Below, in pieces: positions 45,377-56,645 of a DNA stretch of 64,000 nucleotides (the stretch's first letter is position 1; the number at the start of each line of letters is the position of its first letter). The notes below the pieces were generated by a model. It was given only the letters and a program-made list of their open reading frames with translations, did no database searches and had not been told where the DNA came from. This DNA is from Mesocentrotus franciscanus (taxonomy: Eukaryota; Echinodermata; Echinoidea; Camarodonta; Strongylocentrotidae). A program made the translations under genes and the position numbers. The stretch spans positions 33,840,425-33,904,424 of the forward strand of contig CP137667.1 of the NCBI GenBank assembly GCA_037976565.1. The letters are read 5' to 3'.

Positions 45377-46184
45377 AGGGGGAATTAGAAGCCAACTAAA
45401 ATATCACATTTTCTTCATCAATGCCCCCTCGATTCATCTCACGGTGTGCCAATGTTTTGTGCAGTGTAGACTGCTTTATCAAGGATTGATTCGTGCAATG
45501 CCCTTCTTAATCCATGTCAAATGTTCATGTATTGTATGTATAGTTTTTTGTGTAATAAAATATGAGTTGAAATTAATAAAGTATGTGGTCAATGAGATGT
45601 TTGTACTATACTAGATAAATATTACAACTTATCGTCAAGTAACATAACAAATATATCATCACCAAACAAATGGTGGAAATGGCGACCCCTCACTAATATA
45701 TATATATTTATATATAAATGTATATAATTTATGTATGTATATATAAATGTATATATAAATGTGTATATAGATGTATATATAATCATGATAATATACATGT
45801 ATATAAATACCTATACCCCTCTTCCTCTTTTGTAGTCTTCTCTCTATCTTTAGGTTTCTTTCTTTATTCATACATTTCTATATCCTTCCTTGTCATACGA
45901 CTCAACAACTTGTTCAAGTATGTTCAAATGCGAACATGATACTTGTTATTTGACATTATGAGTTTTATGACACTTGAAGCGAGATGGAATACTGATATAT
46001 CGCCTTCTTGTAATTCAGATCAAAATGTTGTGATATCTCTTTGTTCAGATACAGGTGTCAAGGACGTTGCCATACCTGCATTAGCCTGTCTTCCAGTCAA
46101 CCGATAATTTTTGCTTCTCAGACTATCCCTTTATGTAGCATGTAGAGAGAAATCTGCTGAGCGCCAGAAGGGCGTATACGCAGA

Positions 46185-46420
46185 TATTTATTTATTTATT
46201 TATTCATCGTTTAATACAAATCGTGATTAGCAGCCAGTGGCTGAATTGCTCACAATTTAGAAACAAATTAAAACAAATATAAAAGATACATAGAATACAA
46301 CATTACGCCTTTCTGGCTATTCGATTTGTGGTCGCTAACCACTGCAAGGACATCAAACCCTTTTACGCTATCTACACTGCTTCCTATACAGCTGTAATAA
46401 AGTGTTGTTATTACCTCTTT
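46185..46420 (-). repeat. Probable LINE/SINE 3' end with (AAATA)n tail
   Basis: TATTTATTTATTTATT, then TTTAATACAAATCGTGATT and GCAGCCAGTGGCTG, then an A-rich stretch with ATAGAATACAAC. A similar TATTTATT-led unit lies at 60,970-61,260. Confidence 0.5.
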
Positions 46421-47109
46421 TCAATGATTGTGAGAATATTATTTCGTCGTGATAGATTAAGTTTGTATCTGCTTTATTAATCAATCTAAAGGGTCATAGA
46501 GACTGATCGATATAAATGCTCTGAGAGGATATAAACTCTTTATAGAGTAAGGGTAAACCATATTGTCACAATCATTATGAGTACTCTGGAAGCAAGGCTA
46601 CTCCCGAACACTTTCAGGGTCCATGGTTAGGGCAAAACGCGGCAATCAAGTGAATGTTCATTTGATGCAGCAGTCGAACAATCGAATACCACGTAGTCTG
46701 TCAGCATATGTCTAAATCCATCGTGGCATTTCGAAATAGTTCGATTTGTCTATTTGGAAGGCCAGACTAGATCAGACTAGATCTGACTAGACCAGACTAT
46801 ATAGACCAGCCTAGAATAATTACGATTGATCACATTAATTTATACATTATCATGGTCTTGTGTAAATGTGACATGGGTTTTCGCCTAATTTATAAACTGA
46901 AATATTGTTATATCTCAAGTTTAAGAGAATATATTCGATGATGGATTTTGATGTAAAGCTTAAGTGATACGCGTTTCATTTCCAATGAGAAATAATGGCA
47001 TTTAGTAGGTAATGTAAAACCTTTTAGAAGTAATATCCATGAATGAAAAGTTTCCAATATATATATTTTTTTATTAAGATTATGAACTTGTACGGACTAC
47101 CCCCGAAGG

Positions 47110-47354
47110 TTATCGTGGACAGAGTGGAATACACCATGGTTGTTTGGTTTTACCTGACTGCCAATTAAGAAAGCATTTGTAATATGCTTGTGTGTAAGCA
47201 ACCAGGGGACCGACGGCCTTTGGTCCCCTTCGACGGACCTGGTAATGAGGATTTATGCCTTCACCAAATTGGCAGTAGCGGATCGATTTGGTTTCCAACC
47301 AGGGACCTCCCGGTTACTAAGACCCCTGCTCTGCCACTGAGCCATCGCGCCTCT
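47110..47354 (-). repeat. tRNA-derived SINE
   Basis: On the - strand the head reads GGCGCGATGGCTCAGTGGCA (A box with D-arm) and, about 40 bases on, GGTCCCTGGTTGGAAACC (B box). This is a tRNA-like promoter with a degenerate T-arm. The body carries GGTCCGTCGAAGGGGACC and CGTCGGTCCCCTGG. A real tRNA is unlikely because the T-loop lacks TTCGA and no CCA-side acceptor stem pairs. Confidence 0.72.
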
Positions 47355-47727
47355 CTGTTATGGTTCAACTATGATCAGATGGACTCACTACAACACCTGA
47401 AAGTATTATCATATATCATATCATCATTTGGGATGATTAACCGTCTCTAGTAATTTGATATACTACATATAGATCTAAAGACAAACATGCAGTAATGAAG
47501 TTGGAGGGGTAGCTACATTTCTCCTATCTTCCAAATATTATAACGCTCATGCTCACAGCCAGACATTTATTAGAGAGACGGGGAGTTTAGAGCAATAGAA
47601 ACCCAGCTGTGCATTTTGGAATTTAAGGTTAAGTTCTCCGCTTCTGGAAATGTTAATTCAAATAGACATTGTGCACATGGCAGCACGAACATTACCAACA
47701 TTCGGAGCATCACATAATTGATGTGCG

Positions 47728-47990
47728 AATAGCGGCGTAGCTACTGGGGGTACGGGGGCGTGCCCCCATCGAATATTATTGGGAAAAAAGAGAAAAAGAG
47801 AGAGAGACGGGAGGAGGAGGAGAGAGAGAGAGAGATTTAGGAATATAGGGAAGGCTTGGGAAAAAGAAGTTGATACGACCCCTTCTACCCCCCATCGATG
47901 GCCTTTTTATTTCCGCTTCTATCCACCCCGTATTCGGGTGCTCTCCACCCCACTTTCGCTATGCCACTAGTTGGCCTATTACCACTAGTG
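47728..47990. mobile_element. MITE-like element, AGCGGCGTAGCTAC start
   Basis: The left part AGCGGCGTAGCTACTGGGG matches the sort of end seen at 62,046 (ATGGCGTAGCTACAGGGG); a GA-rich interior and GCCACTAG near 47,960 follow. Exact ends not fixed. Confidence 0.4.
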
Positions 47991-48449
47991 CTAAAGAGGC
48001 CGTCAAAATCACCATTATACATATTCATACTTTTTATTTTCTTTGGCTTGTCCGTCACTCAAAATAATCACGAATTTCTATTCGGACTGATTGTATATAG
48101 ATGGCAAATAAGGTGCCTTTCTATTCAGAATGATTATTTTAAAAATATCATAATTATCGAGAATGTTTACACATGGAATGTATTTTAGAATTCGTTAACA
48201 TTTTTGCAATAGATAAGTACTGCATGGGGCCTTTGAAACCGAAACCCTAGACAGTTTTCATCATCATTCATTCATGTTTGCCGTTTCATTGTTGAATATT
48301 GAGTGAGTGTCTCTATTTTTTTACTCAGCCTGGTCTTACCATGGTGGTCACTATAAGTTTAGATTTAAAAATCGATGCATTGGTTGACTGTGAAAGAAAT
48401 CGTAAGACGGTGTAGGGTACCACAATTGATTATGTCTGCGGTCATTATA

Positions 48450-48598
48450 GGGCCCCGTTTATAAATGAGTTGCGATTGGTTCGAATCAATGGCAACCAGA
48501 CATGAATCGCAACTCCTATCTCTTAAGTACACAGTTGCGACCATAATTTAAGTTGAGATTGATTTAAATCAATCGCAACTCTATATAATACAGGGCCC
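48450..48598. mobile_element. GGGCCC-ended foldback MITE, copy 4
   Basis: GGGCCCCGTTTATAAATGAG to CTCTATATAATACAGGGCCC, with several GCAACT/AGTTGC inverted motifs around CAATCGCAACT. Confidence 0.75.
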
Positions 48599-48599
48599 T

Positions 48600-50200
48600 G
48601 ATCACAGACGTATCACCTCATGTCCATTTAATATGATGTCGTGGAATTATTTTGGTATATTAATGACGGATCTTGACAGCCATACTAAACCAGTCATACC
48701 AAGCATATTTCAGTAAATGATTTTCTTCAGACGGGAAAAAATTGTTTGGTATAGTAACCAAGGTTACAGTTTTTTATCCATTATAATGGAGGAATACTTA
48801 TGAAATCACTTCACATGCTTCTATCAGAAATCACTTTCCCTTCTAAAATTCTTCGATTTTTACTATTTAAAAAAAGAAAGATTTCTTTTGAAACACAATT
48901 AGGGCACATAAGAAGATGGATTTATTCACAAAATAAACAAAAATATGGTATTCAATTATTTTAATTTCATGACAATTGCATTCTTTTGTCCTGGATCCAG
49001 TAGTTGAAATGTGTTTATGGCCATTCTGAGGGGGTACTGGGGTCATGGGGATGAGGAGGGGGGGGGGGTGTAGCACTGGTTTATCTAGGTGGATAAAATG
49101 CAAGTGAAGACGGCCTTCGAATAATCTCTTTTTGCCATTCGTAGAGGGGGGGTGCTTAACCATGTGCACTGAGTAGCTAAGCCATTTGACATATATCATG
49201 TGGTAGTACGTGTTTTGTTTTGGTGGGGGGGGGGGCATTTCTGTTTAATGTAATTTGGCTCTTGTACACAAATATTTTTGTGAAATCTATTTCTATACTA
49301 TAATCTTGATTTCCAATATCCTTCGTTAACAGAATATTGAGAATGACCCTATACGTTTAGACTCTAAGCAACATTTTTTAAAATGCTATCATGTGTGTTT
49401 TTTTCTTTACCTCGCTGTAAAAAGAAAAGAAAAAGAAAACAATTAAGATCGTAAAAGAAATTTTAAGAAATGGAATTTATTTTCATTTCTGTATTATAAT
49501 CCAGAATAGGCATGGGGTAGTACGTTACTTTTTGCCTTTTCTGTTTATTTGTAATGATGATATTTGCACTCAATTACCTTTGTTACACTTTAATTTTGAT
49601 GTTAAAAAGTGATAATGATCCTATTTGTTGGGATTATAATCAATACATTTTTTAAAATTTGATTTTGAATTTAAATCTGTTTGGGTTGTCGGGGGGCGGG
49701 GTACATCGTACGATGGACATCAAGCGGACAGTTGTGTGACAATTAACGAGGCAATATCTTGCCTTCAAGGCAACCGACGACCTTCATTACATATTCATGG
49801 GAACAGATTCGAAGAAACACACCTGACTGATCTTATGGTGCTCCATTTGAATCAAGATCCCCTTCACAATCATGGCTTTCCGATTCACTAATGCATAGCT
49901 GCAGTCAAGAGAAAGCTCTTTTATTGTGCAATGATATTTTTTTGTTTGGTGTGTGTGGACCTTCTTGACCTGATCATATTGATGACTACTGATATCGATT
50001 GCCCCCCACACACACACAGTATGAAGGCTAGAGAAACAACGGTTAACGTTATTTATACACTTTCGAGGTTGCCCCAGTGTCTTCAAAAGCTCCTGAATCG
50101 TGTGTATCTTGTGCGTATCTGGTAATAGCGCTGTTCATCTATACCATCGAGGCATAGACTTTTTTAATTTTAACAATGAAAAGAATGATAAATTTACAGT
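48600..50200. other. Intergenic, no gene recognised
   Basis: AT-rich with G-runs near 49,055 and 49,230. Short frames have no recognisable motifs. Confidence 0.45.
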
Positions 50201-50409
50201 GACTTTTACAAAAATCTATCTCTTGTTTGTATTCATTGAAAGTGTATTATAATTAATCTATATATATTTGTGATATAATGATGATAAATTGTGACATGAC
50301 ACAAACATGCAAAAAACTTATGAAAAAGAAACACTGTTGTATTGGTGCATATTGTTTTTATGGTGCAGCATTCTTGTGTGGACTGAACAGATAATGAGTG
50401 GAGTTTTCT

Positions 50410-50596
50410 TTAAAGCCCCTCTGTACTAGTTTGACCAGGAGGGATTAGCGTGGTTACTGACAGGTGGTTATCTCATCAACTCAGCTGTCAATTAACATAA
50501 GGAAAAGGGGATCATGGGGGACCAACGGGCACCGCTTAGGCATTGTTTTCTATATTGAGGGAGCAAGTAGCTACAAGTAGTACAGTGGGGCTTTAA
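50410..50596. mobile_element. TTAA MITE (179 bp) with empty sites in copies A and B
   Basis: TTAA (50,410-50,413), AGCCCCTCTGTACTA, ... AGTACAGTGGGGCT, TTAA (50,593-50,596). In copy A (near 11,606) and copy B (near 36,558) the site reads TTTCTTTAAATATTACAT without insertion. Confidence 0.93.
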
Positions 50597-51080
50597 ATAT
50601 TACATTTTCTCTCGGTGGGCCCACAGGCATGACAGAGTGAGGGGTTGGGGTCGCCAATTCCAATATTTTCTGGACCATATAAATGTTATTTGGTGATAAT
50701 TTAGTCGTAATGTTTATCTCCTGTAGTACAAACAAACCTCTCTGTGACAACTTATTTTATTCATTTCAACTCATATTTCATTAGATCAAAATCTATACAT
50801 AAAATACTATCTACAAACTGTATTTTATAGACATGCAAAGGGATGACAATATACATGTGATGTATATATATGTATATATGTATGTATACATATATATATA
50901 AATATATATGATTATAACCCTAAATGGTACATTAACCGGACATCATAAAAACTGGTATATTAACCCTAAACCTAACTTCAAAACAATATAACTCTGCCTG
51001 CAAACGTACGTAGAGGGCAGTACTTCTTTTGTTCAATCGTTAACAGGACACGAAAATGTCCTGCTAATGACCATGTCTAC

Positions 51081-51618
51081 TTAAAGGTACTATGTCCCAT
51101 TTGCAGGCCAAAAAAATGAAAAGGTTAAATTCCAATGGCATTTGAAAGACAATACTAATTTAGAACTTCCCTAAAAAAAGGGGGGCTTGAAAATGTCTTT
51201 AAGTGGGAAAATAACGACTATTAGTTGTCGAATCGACTTAGGAGCTATAGAGCCAGTAAGTAATAGTCTGATTTTTCAGACCATTGTACCGAATGGTCGT
51301 ACGTTTTATGCTGCGCAAAGATTCAATCAGTTTAATTTTGGCCATTACAAGAAGTGGGTTATTGATGTAGACAAATGCTCATGTACCCTTTACAGCTCAT
51401 TTTATGTATGTTATTACCAAAGATGAAAAAGCCAGTCAGTCACTCAATAGTGTCTGACAGTGAAGTCTAGCAAGTAAACTGGTTTCCTTGCATAATTTGA
51501 ATATTAGGACACTGCTAACGTTTAAATTTCACAGATAGGACATACATGACATATTCATAATTCCTGCAAAGTCCTACAGAATTTGATGCTGGCTGCAAAA
51601 GGGACATAGTATCTTTAA
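51081..51618. mobile_element. TTAA MITE (530 bp) with empty site in copy A
   Basis: TTAA (51,081-51,084), AGGTACTATGTCCCATTTGC, ... GCAAAAGGGACATAGTATCT, TTAA (51,615-51,618). Copy A carries the uninterrupted site on the other strand (GTCATTAAGTAGACATGG near 11,974). The open frame at 51,187-51,426 lies wholly inside and has no known domain. Confidence 0.92.
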
Positions 51619-52108
51619 TGACTCATTTTTTCACTACATAATTATGTCCGTCTAATGACGCCGTAAGGTAAATAATCATAAAGATGTCCTGTTAATACAA
51701 CAACAACAAGTTGGTATATATAAACAGTATATATATATATATATATATATAAGTTAGGGGTCGCCATTTCCACCATTTGTTTGATGATGATATATTTGTT
51801 ACGTTGCTTGACGATATAAACTTTAACGTTGTTTGATAATAATTAAGTCGTAATATTTATCTCGTATAGTACAAACAAACATCTCATTGACCACATACTT
51901 TATAAATTTTAACTCATATTTTATTACACAAAAATCTATACATAAAATACATGAACATTTGACATGGATTAAGAAGAGCATTGCACGAATCTATCCTTGA
52001 TAATGAGGTCTACACTGCACAACACATTGGCATACCGTGAGTTGCATCGAGGGGGGGGGGGCATCAATGAAGAAAATGTGAGATTTTAGTTGGCTTCTAT
52101 CTCCCTCT

Positions 52109-52141
<33 letters not shown>

Positions 52142-53387
52142 CCCTCCTTTCTATATCTCCTTCACTTTATCTCTCTTTCTCTCTCCCCCTCTCTCTCTCT
52201 TTCTCTCGGCTTTGTGTATGAATTGTGTGTGTTTCATTTTCCAGCCTTTCTTCCTTTTTATCATGTTTCCATTCTCGGGGGGTTCCAGCCTTCATCAGCG
52301 CTGCGCTACTGGCAATACATAATGAATACGATTGTCACAAATAAAAGATTGCGGGTTATTACATTCGGAAGGTAAATCACTGTCAAAATGAAAAGATAAC
52401 CGGGAATCGAGTTGTGTTGTCACCACTTGACACTATGAAATCATCATTATTTTCGTTCCATTCGAAATTTAAGTATTGTTATGGCAAACAAGAAAACAAT
52501 ATGTTAAAAACGTGTTTCACTTAAATAGCAAAGTTAAGGATTTCTTAATTAGAAATTCAAGGTAATTTGACCTTGCATCAAATACTAAAAGAAATAATCC
52601 CACCATGTTTTAAGAACAAATAGATTTTTAATAATTATGTAAAATGATGGCTATTCCCCGAGGCATATATTTATTTTTAGCTAATATACCTGTTTACTAA
52701 TTTTCTGCATACTTTTTGAACAAAAGTCTAACTTGACAACTTAAAAGCTTACGGAGACTTGCCCGCCATAGCAACAACTAATGTGTGCAAAGTGTATTCC
52801 ATCATTAGAGACACCATTAGTCATTGCAGGTGAATGAAATGGCTGGTAACCAGGGATTAGAAAGAGGAACATGAAATACATTAAAGTTTATTGATTTGTG
52901 AAATTTAAATATTTCCTGCTGCTATTGCGCAAGTAAACAGTAAAACCGATGTGCATACAATGCAATATTCTCAAAGCAAACATTGATGTATGCATTTTCA
53001 ATATAATAGACCAGTTCGTAGTTAGCTCTGGTACAAATGACCCCCAAATATCCATAGATCTTCCTACGTTGTTCATTTTAGAATAATCGCTGCCAAAGTG
53101 AAGAAGGTGCTTCATGAATACCTTTTGTTGGCCTTCTTGAGAAGGTGCCGTCGGTGAATAAATCAAATAATGATTACATAACTTTCATGAGCTCGAATCT
53201 AGTATAGTGTCAGTGGGTCTTGCAATATCGTTAAAAATTACCTTTATCTGCCCATGCGCAAATTGTATCTACGGACTGGCTTATTGGTCAGCCGTTGACG
53301 AAGGCTACGTCAGCAATGACGGGACATTTAGGTTTCGTTTGCTTTTCCCACAATGACCAGAACTAATTGGGATGAAATAGCTCTCTC

Positions 53388-53668
53388 GATCCCTTCTTCT
53401 CCCTTTCTCTCTTTCTCTCTCCATCTCTCTCTCTACATCCCTCTCTATCTCCCTCCCTCTCTCTATCTCCATCTCTCTCTCTCTCTCTATCTCCATCTCT
53501 CTTTCTCTCTCCCTCTCTACCTCCATCTCTCCCTCTCTCTCTCTCTCGATCTATCTCTCTATCTCTCTTCTCACTCCCTCTCTCTCTCTTTCTCTCTCCC
53601 TCTCTATCTTCATCTCTCTCTCTCTCTATCTCTCGATCTCTCTCTCTATCTCTATCTCTCTCTCTCTA

Positions 53669-53710
<42 letters not shown>

Positions 53711-53732
53711 AGTCTCTCTCTCTCTATGTCTG

Positions 53733-53763
<31 letters not shown>

Positions 53764-53938
53764 ATATCTCCATCTCTTTCTCTCTCTCTCTATCTATCTC
53801 CATCTCTCTCTCTCTCTCTCTCTCTATCTCCATCTCTCTCTCTCTGTAGATCTCTCTCTCTCTCTCTATCTCCATCTCACTCACTCTCTCCCTCTCTACC
53901 TCCATCTCTCTTTCCCTCTCCCTCTCTATCTATCTCTC
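53388..53938. repeat. Long (CT)n/(CTATCT)n polypyrimidine array, ~550 bp
   Basis: Almost pure CTCTCT with interspersed CTATCTCCATCT units. Frames read as Ser/Leu-rich proteins but are artefacts. The array lies about 0.24 kb beyond the 3' end of GAL3ST-like copy 3. Confidence 0.97.
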
Positions 53939-54172
53939 CGTTGCACACGATGCGTCAATTAGCTGACGTATGACTGCGGACCTCCACATGCCGTGTGGGA
54001 GTAAGATTGTTCTAAAGGTGATGACTTCCAAGTTAACAGTACCAAAATTTCTTTGTATCATCCATGGTGAGTTGGCCAATTGTCTGCATAGGATTGATTT
54101 CCACAGTAAATCACGCAATCGAAATGACGCCTCGTGCAGAACGGTCATAAGACAATAGCCACGAGGACCAGC

Positions 54173-55351
54173 CTACAGAAGGGCTTTTTGACGTTTCACT
54201 ATCATTCCATTACCCTCCGTGACAAGACTCTGGCAGAGGGCGCTACTATTATGTGCTACAAACGCTATTCTATGCTTGCTCCTGTATGTTGTCGTATCCC
54301 CTATGCCACATAGTGTCATGTATTCCTTTAGTAACGTCCGAAAATGGACCAGGTCCTGTTCGAAGGACGGTCCATACTCCTTGACTTTCCTCCACAGCGT
54401 CTGGTTGTAGTGGTCGTAGAGGATAGTATCAGCCATATTCCATTTGTTAATATTGAGTCTTTGCTTTTCGGTCACCTCCGACGTTTTATTTCGCTGGTTC
54501 AGTGTAACATACAGAATGTCTTCGTAGTCCCAGCACATTAGTTTCTTCAGTAGGAGCAGCGATTCGTCCAGGTATTCGGTGATGAGAACAAGGTCCAGAT
54601 TCTGGTCCAGGATCTTGAGCTCTCGATAGACCTCACTCTCGCTCGTATGGATGGCATCGTTGGAACTGAGATCGTACCACATCCCATTCCTTGTGTAGTA
54701 CTTGCACTGGCCCTCTTCAGCGATGGTCCAGTATATCAGAGGATATGACAAGAATGTCTGGATCTTTTCTGATGCATTCTTATTAAGTATTTTCATAGTC
54801 TTGGCACAATTGAAGAAGAGAAAAGCCGACTCCCATTGTTTCGACGGCTCGCGTAGCACTGTGATAGCCCTCGATCCTTGCCTCATGTATCGCCTCAGGA
54901 ATTCAATATTCGGTAAAAAGCGGATGTGTGAGGTCATAATGTCAAAATCGCGGTAAGAAGCATACTCGCCCGATTGTATGCCTATAGGAGGTAAAATTTC
55001 ACTGACGTCACTTGGGTTGGTTTGTCGAAAGTGGCCATGGCTTGTATCGTTTCTGTAGAACAAAAAGGACACATTACGTGAGAACCCGAACCTGTTGACC
55101 ACACTGGACATGGTGGTGCTTCCCGTCTTATGCGTTTTTACGAAGACAACTGAGAGGGCGGGCTTGCATTGTCCATGGAAGAAGTGGTCTCTGATGCCGG
55201 AGAAGATGTTGACATGAAACCTATGGCTGGGTTGTCCTTCACTAAACCGATGGATGGTGATTGAAAAGGGACGTGCTGATTTGAAAGTTGGCACAGTTCG
55301 GAGGTTTAGGAACAGAATTGCCAAACCGACCAGTGTGCATAGTAGCAGCAT
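54173..55351 (-). CDS. Galactose-3-O-sulfotransferase-like protein, copy 3
   Basis: 392 residues, intact, in the right arm. The signal anchor (LVGLAILFLNL) is followed by PAPS loop KTHKTGSTT, TVLREPSKQWESAF as 3'-phosphate site, LITEYLDESLLLLKKLMCW and LWRKVKEYGPSFEQD. Compared with the other copies it has SEILPPIGIQSG for DLxPPIGVPSG, FLFYRN for FLLYRN, and HTSESE for HTNESE, which removes one N-glycosylation site. A pyrimidine-rich acceptor lies nine bases ahead of the ATG (AG complement at 55,361-55,362). Same predicted role as copies 1 and 2: PAPS-dependent galactose 3-O-sulfation in the Golgi. Confidence 0.92.
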   Translation of the reverse strand: MLLLCTLVGLAILFLNLRTVPTFKSARPFSITIHRFSEGQPSHRFHVNIFSGIRDHFFHGQCKPALSVVFVKTHKTGSTTMSSVVNRFGFSRNVSFLFYRNDTSHGHFRQTNPSDVSEILPPIGIQSGEYASYRDFDIMTSHIRFLPNIEFLRRYMRQGSRAITVLREPSKQWESAFLFFNCAKTMKILNKNASEKIQTFLSYPLIYWTIAEEGQCKYYTRNGMWYDLSSNDAIHTSESEVYRELKILDQNLDLVLITEYLDESLLLLKKLMCWDYEDILYVTLNQRNKTSEVTEKQRLNINKWNMADTILYDHYNQTLWRKVKEYGPSFEQDLVHFRTLLKEYMTLCGIGDTTTYRSKHRIAFVAHNSSALCQSLVTEGNGMIVKRQKALL

Positions 55352-56327
55352 TGTCCGAAACTGGAGAAGAAAAAAAAGTAATTATTAAAAGCTTTGGAAT
55401 ATAACATTATCATGTAATGGGTAGTAATGGGATGGGACTTCACCCCCAAAAAAAAAAAGTATATTTCATAATCTACATAGAATGGTCTCCCGATGACGAA
55501 CAGTCAAACTGTCAACGTCCGCAGCTGGAGAAGCCTCGATCTCTCTTCACATTCCTAACCTGGTTCAACAGTCCTAATTTACAGGACTATACTGTCACGA
55601 AAGAATACATCTATCCTTACCATCCAAAGTAGTCCTCCATAGGACGAACCCGAAAGAATACCCCTCTCTCTCACACACACATTCTCTTTCTTTCTATATC
55701 CTTTCAAACCTAACAGTCCTTTTCAGGACTAACCACAGTTATGAATTCAAAGTTTGTTATGTCAAAATGTAATTTTTAGATATCCTCATGAATTACAATA
55801 TACATATATTTATATCTATACATTATGTTGACTAAATATGATGTATATACATTTATTTGTATAGAGAGAATAGAAGATTCATGCTTTAAATCCAACAGTA
55901 TATATAAGGGCACGAATTTCGACTTATTTTACGTCTCTATCAAATGATTAAAACAAACATTAAGAATAATAATCGTCATGGCGTTTCCAAGGCAATGTGC
56001 AAATATCAGTTTTACGAGAAAGTAAACACGACGCATTAGCTAATTATCTTACCATTATTATTATTATTAATATTATTATTTTAATTATTATTATTATCAT
56101 CATCATCATATATCTAGAGAGAGAAAGTGGGGGTACTGTTCCGCCTTTGGCTCTTTTCCCCCCTTCTCTAAGATATGTTGCGCCTGTTGCCTTAAAAATA
56201 GGCGCGTATCTTCTTTGTGTGCATTGTTTTATGCACTTGTACTTTGCTCTATCACAACCTAAATAAATCCCACAGGCGAAAATTTGTTACACCATTACGT
56301 TATTAGTGTTGTTTTTTTAATTGTGTG

Positions 56328-56331
<4 letters not shown>

Positions 56332-56382
<51 letters not shown>

Positions 56383-56385
56383 GAT
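56332..56385. repeat. (TA)n microsatellite
   Basis: TA run mirroring the shorter TA palindrome at 41,405-41,445. Confidence 0.92.
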
Positions 56386-56467
56386 ACATGTATATGAAAC
56401 AGTAAAAGACTATAGGACGTAGCTGGTGTCACTAGTTGTTTATTGTAGCCAAGATGTTGGCATTGTA

Positions 56468-56645
56468 AAATAAAATTTCTATTAAGATGCCATGATGAAC
56501 TTACATGTAAGTTAACATTTAATATTTCTTTAATCTTAAGTATGTTGAATTCCTGATATAAATTTAAATTATTTGTATGCGCCTTGAGCATCTCTAGAGA
56601 TGGATATGTTGCGCTTTATAAATATTGCTATTATTATTATTATTC
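56468..56645 (+). repeat. LINE/SINE 3' end with (TTA)n tail
   Basis: CGCCTTGAGCATCTCTAGAG, TGCGCTTTATAAATATTGC and (TTA)n form a typical CR1/L2-type 3' end. The mirror site in the left arm (near 41,333) lacks it. Confidence 0.75.

Larger units (their letters stand above)
37650..45700 (+). repeat. Left arm of a large inverted duplication
   Basis: It is the reverse complement of 51,740-59,125 in collinear blocks: 37,650-38,400 with 57,790-59,125; 40,156-40,560 with 57,370-57,790; 40,560-41,350 with 56,640-57,370; the GAL3ST-like genes with each other; and 43,650-45,700 with 51,740-54,160. The arm-specific insertion is 38,431-40,155. Confidence 0.93.
45700..51740. other. Spacer between the inverted arms
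   Basis: About 6 kb separate the arms. The left part holds TA-rich tracts, a LINE end, a tRNA-derived SINE and MITE-like pieces. The right part (50,205 on) is segment copy C. No host gene was recognised. Confidence 0.6.
50205..52330 (+). repeat. Segmental duplication, copy C
   Basis: It matches copy A from about 11,395 to 12,870, with two extra TTAA MITEs and one internal stretch inverted relative to A. It runs directly into the right arm. Confidence 0.88.

Noticed and set aside
47280..47354. tRNA gene on the - strand
   Set aside because: A and B boxes are recognisable but the T-arm is degenerate and the acceptor stem does not close. A SINE head explains it better.
51187..51426. Possible 79-residue protein
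   Set aside because: It lies entirely within a TTAA MITE absent from copy A and has no recognisable motif.
53353..53973. Long open frame of Ser/Leu-rich protein
   Set aside because: It is a translation of a CT-rich microsatellite. No domain is present and the mirror arm has only a short tract.
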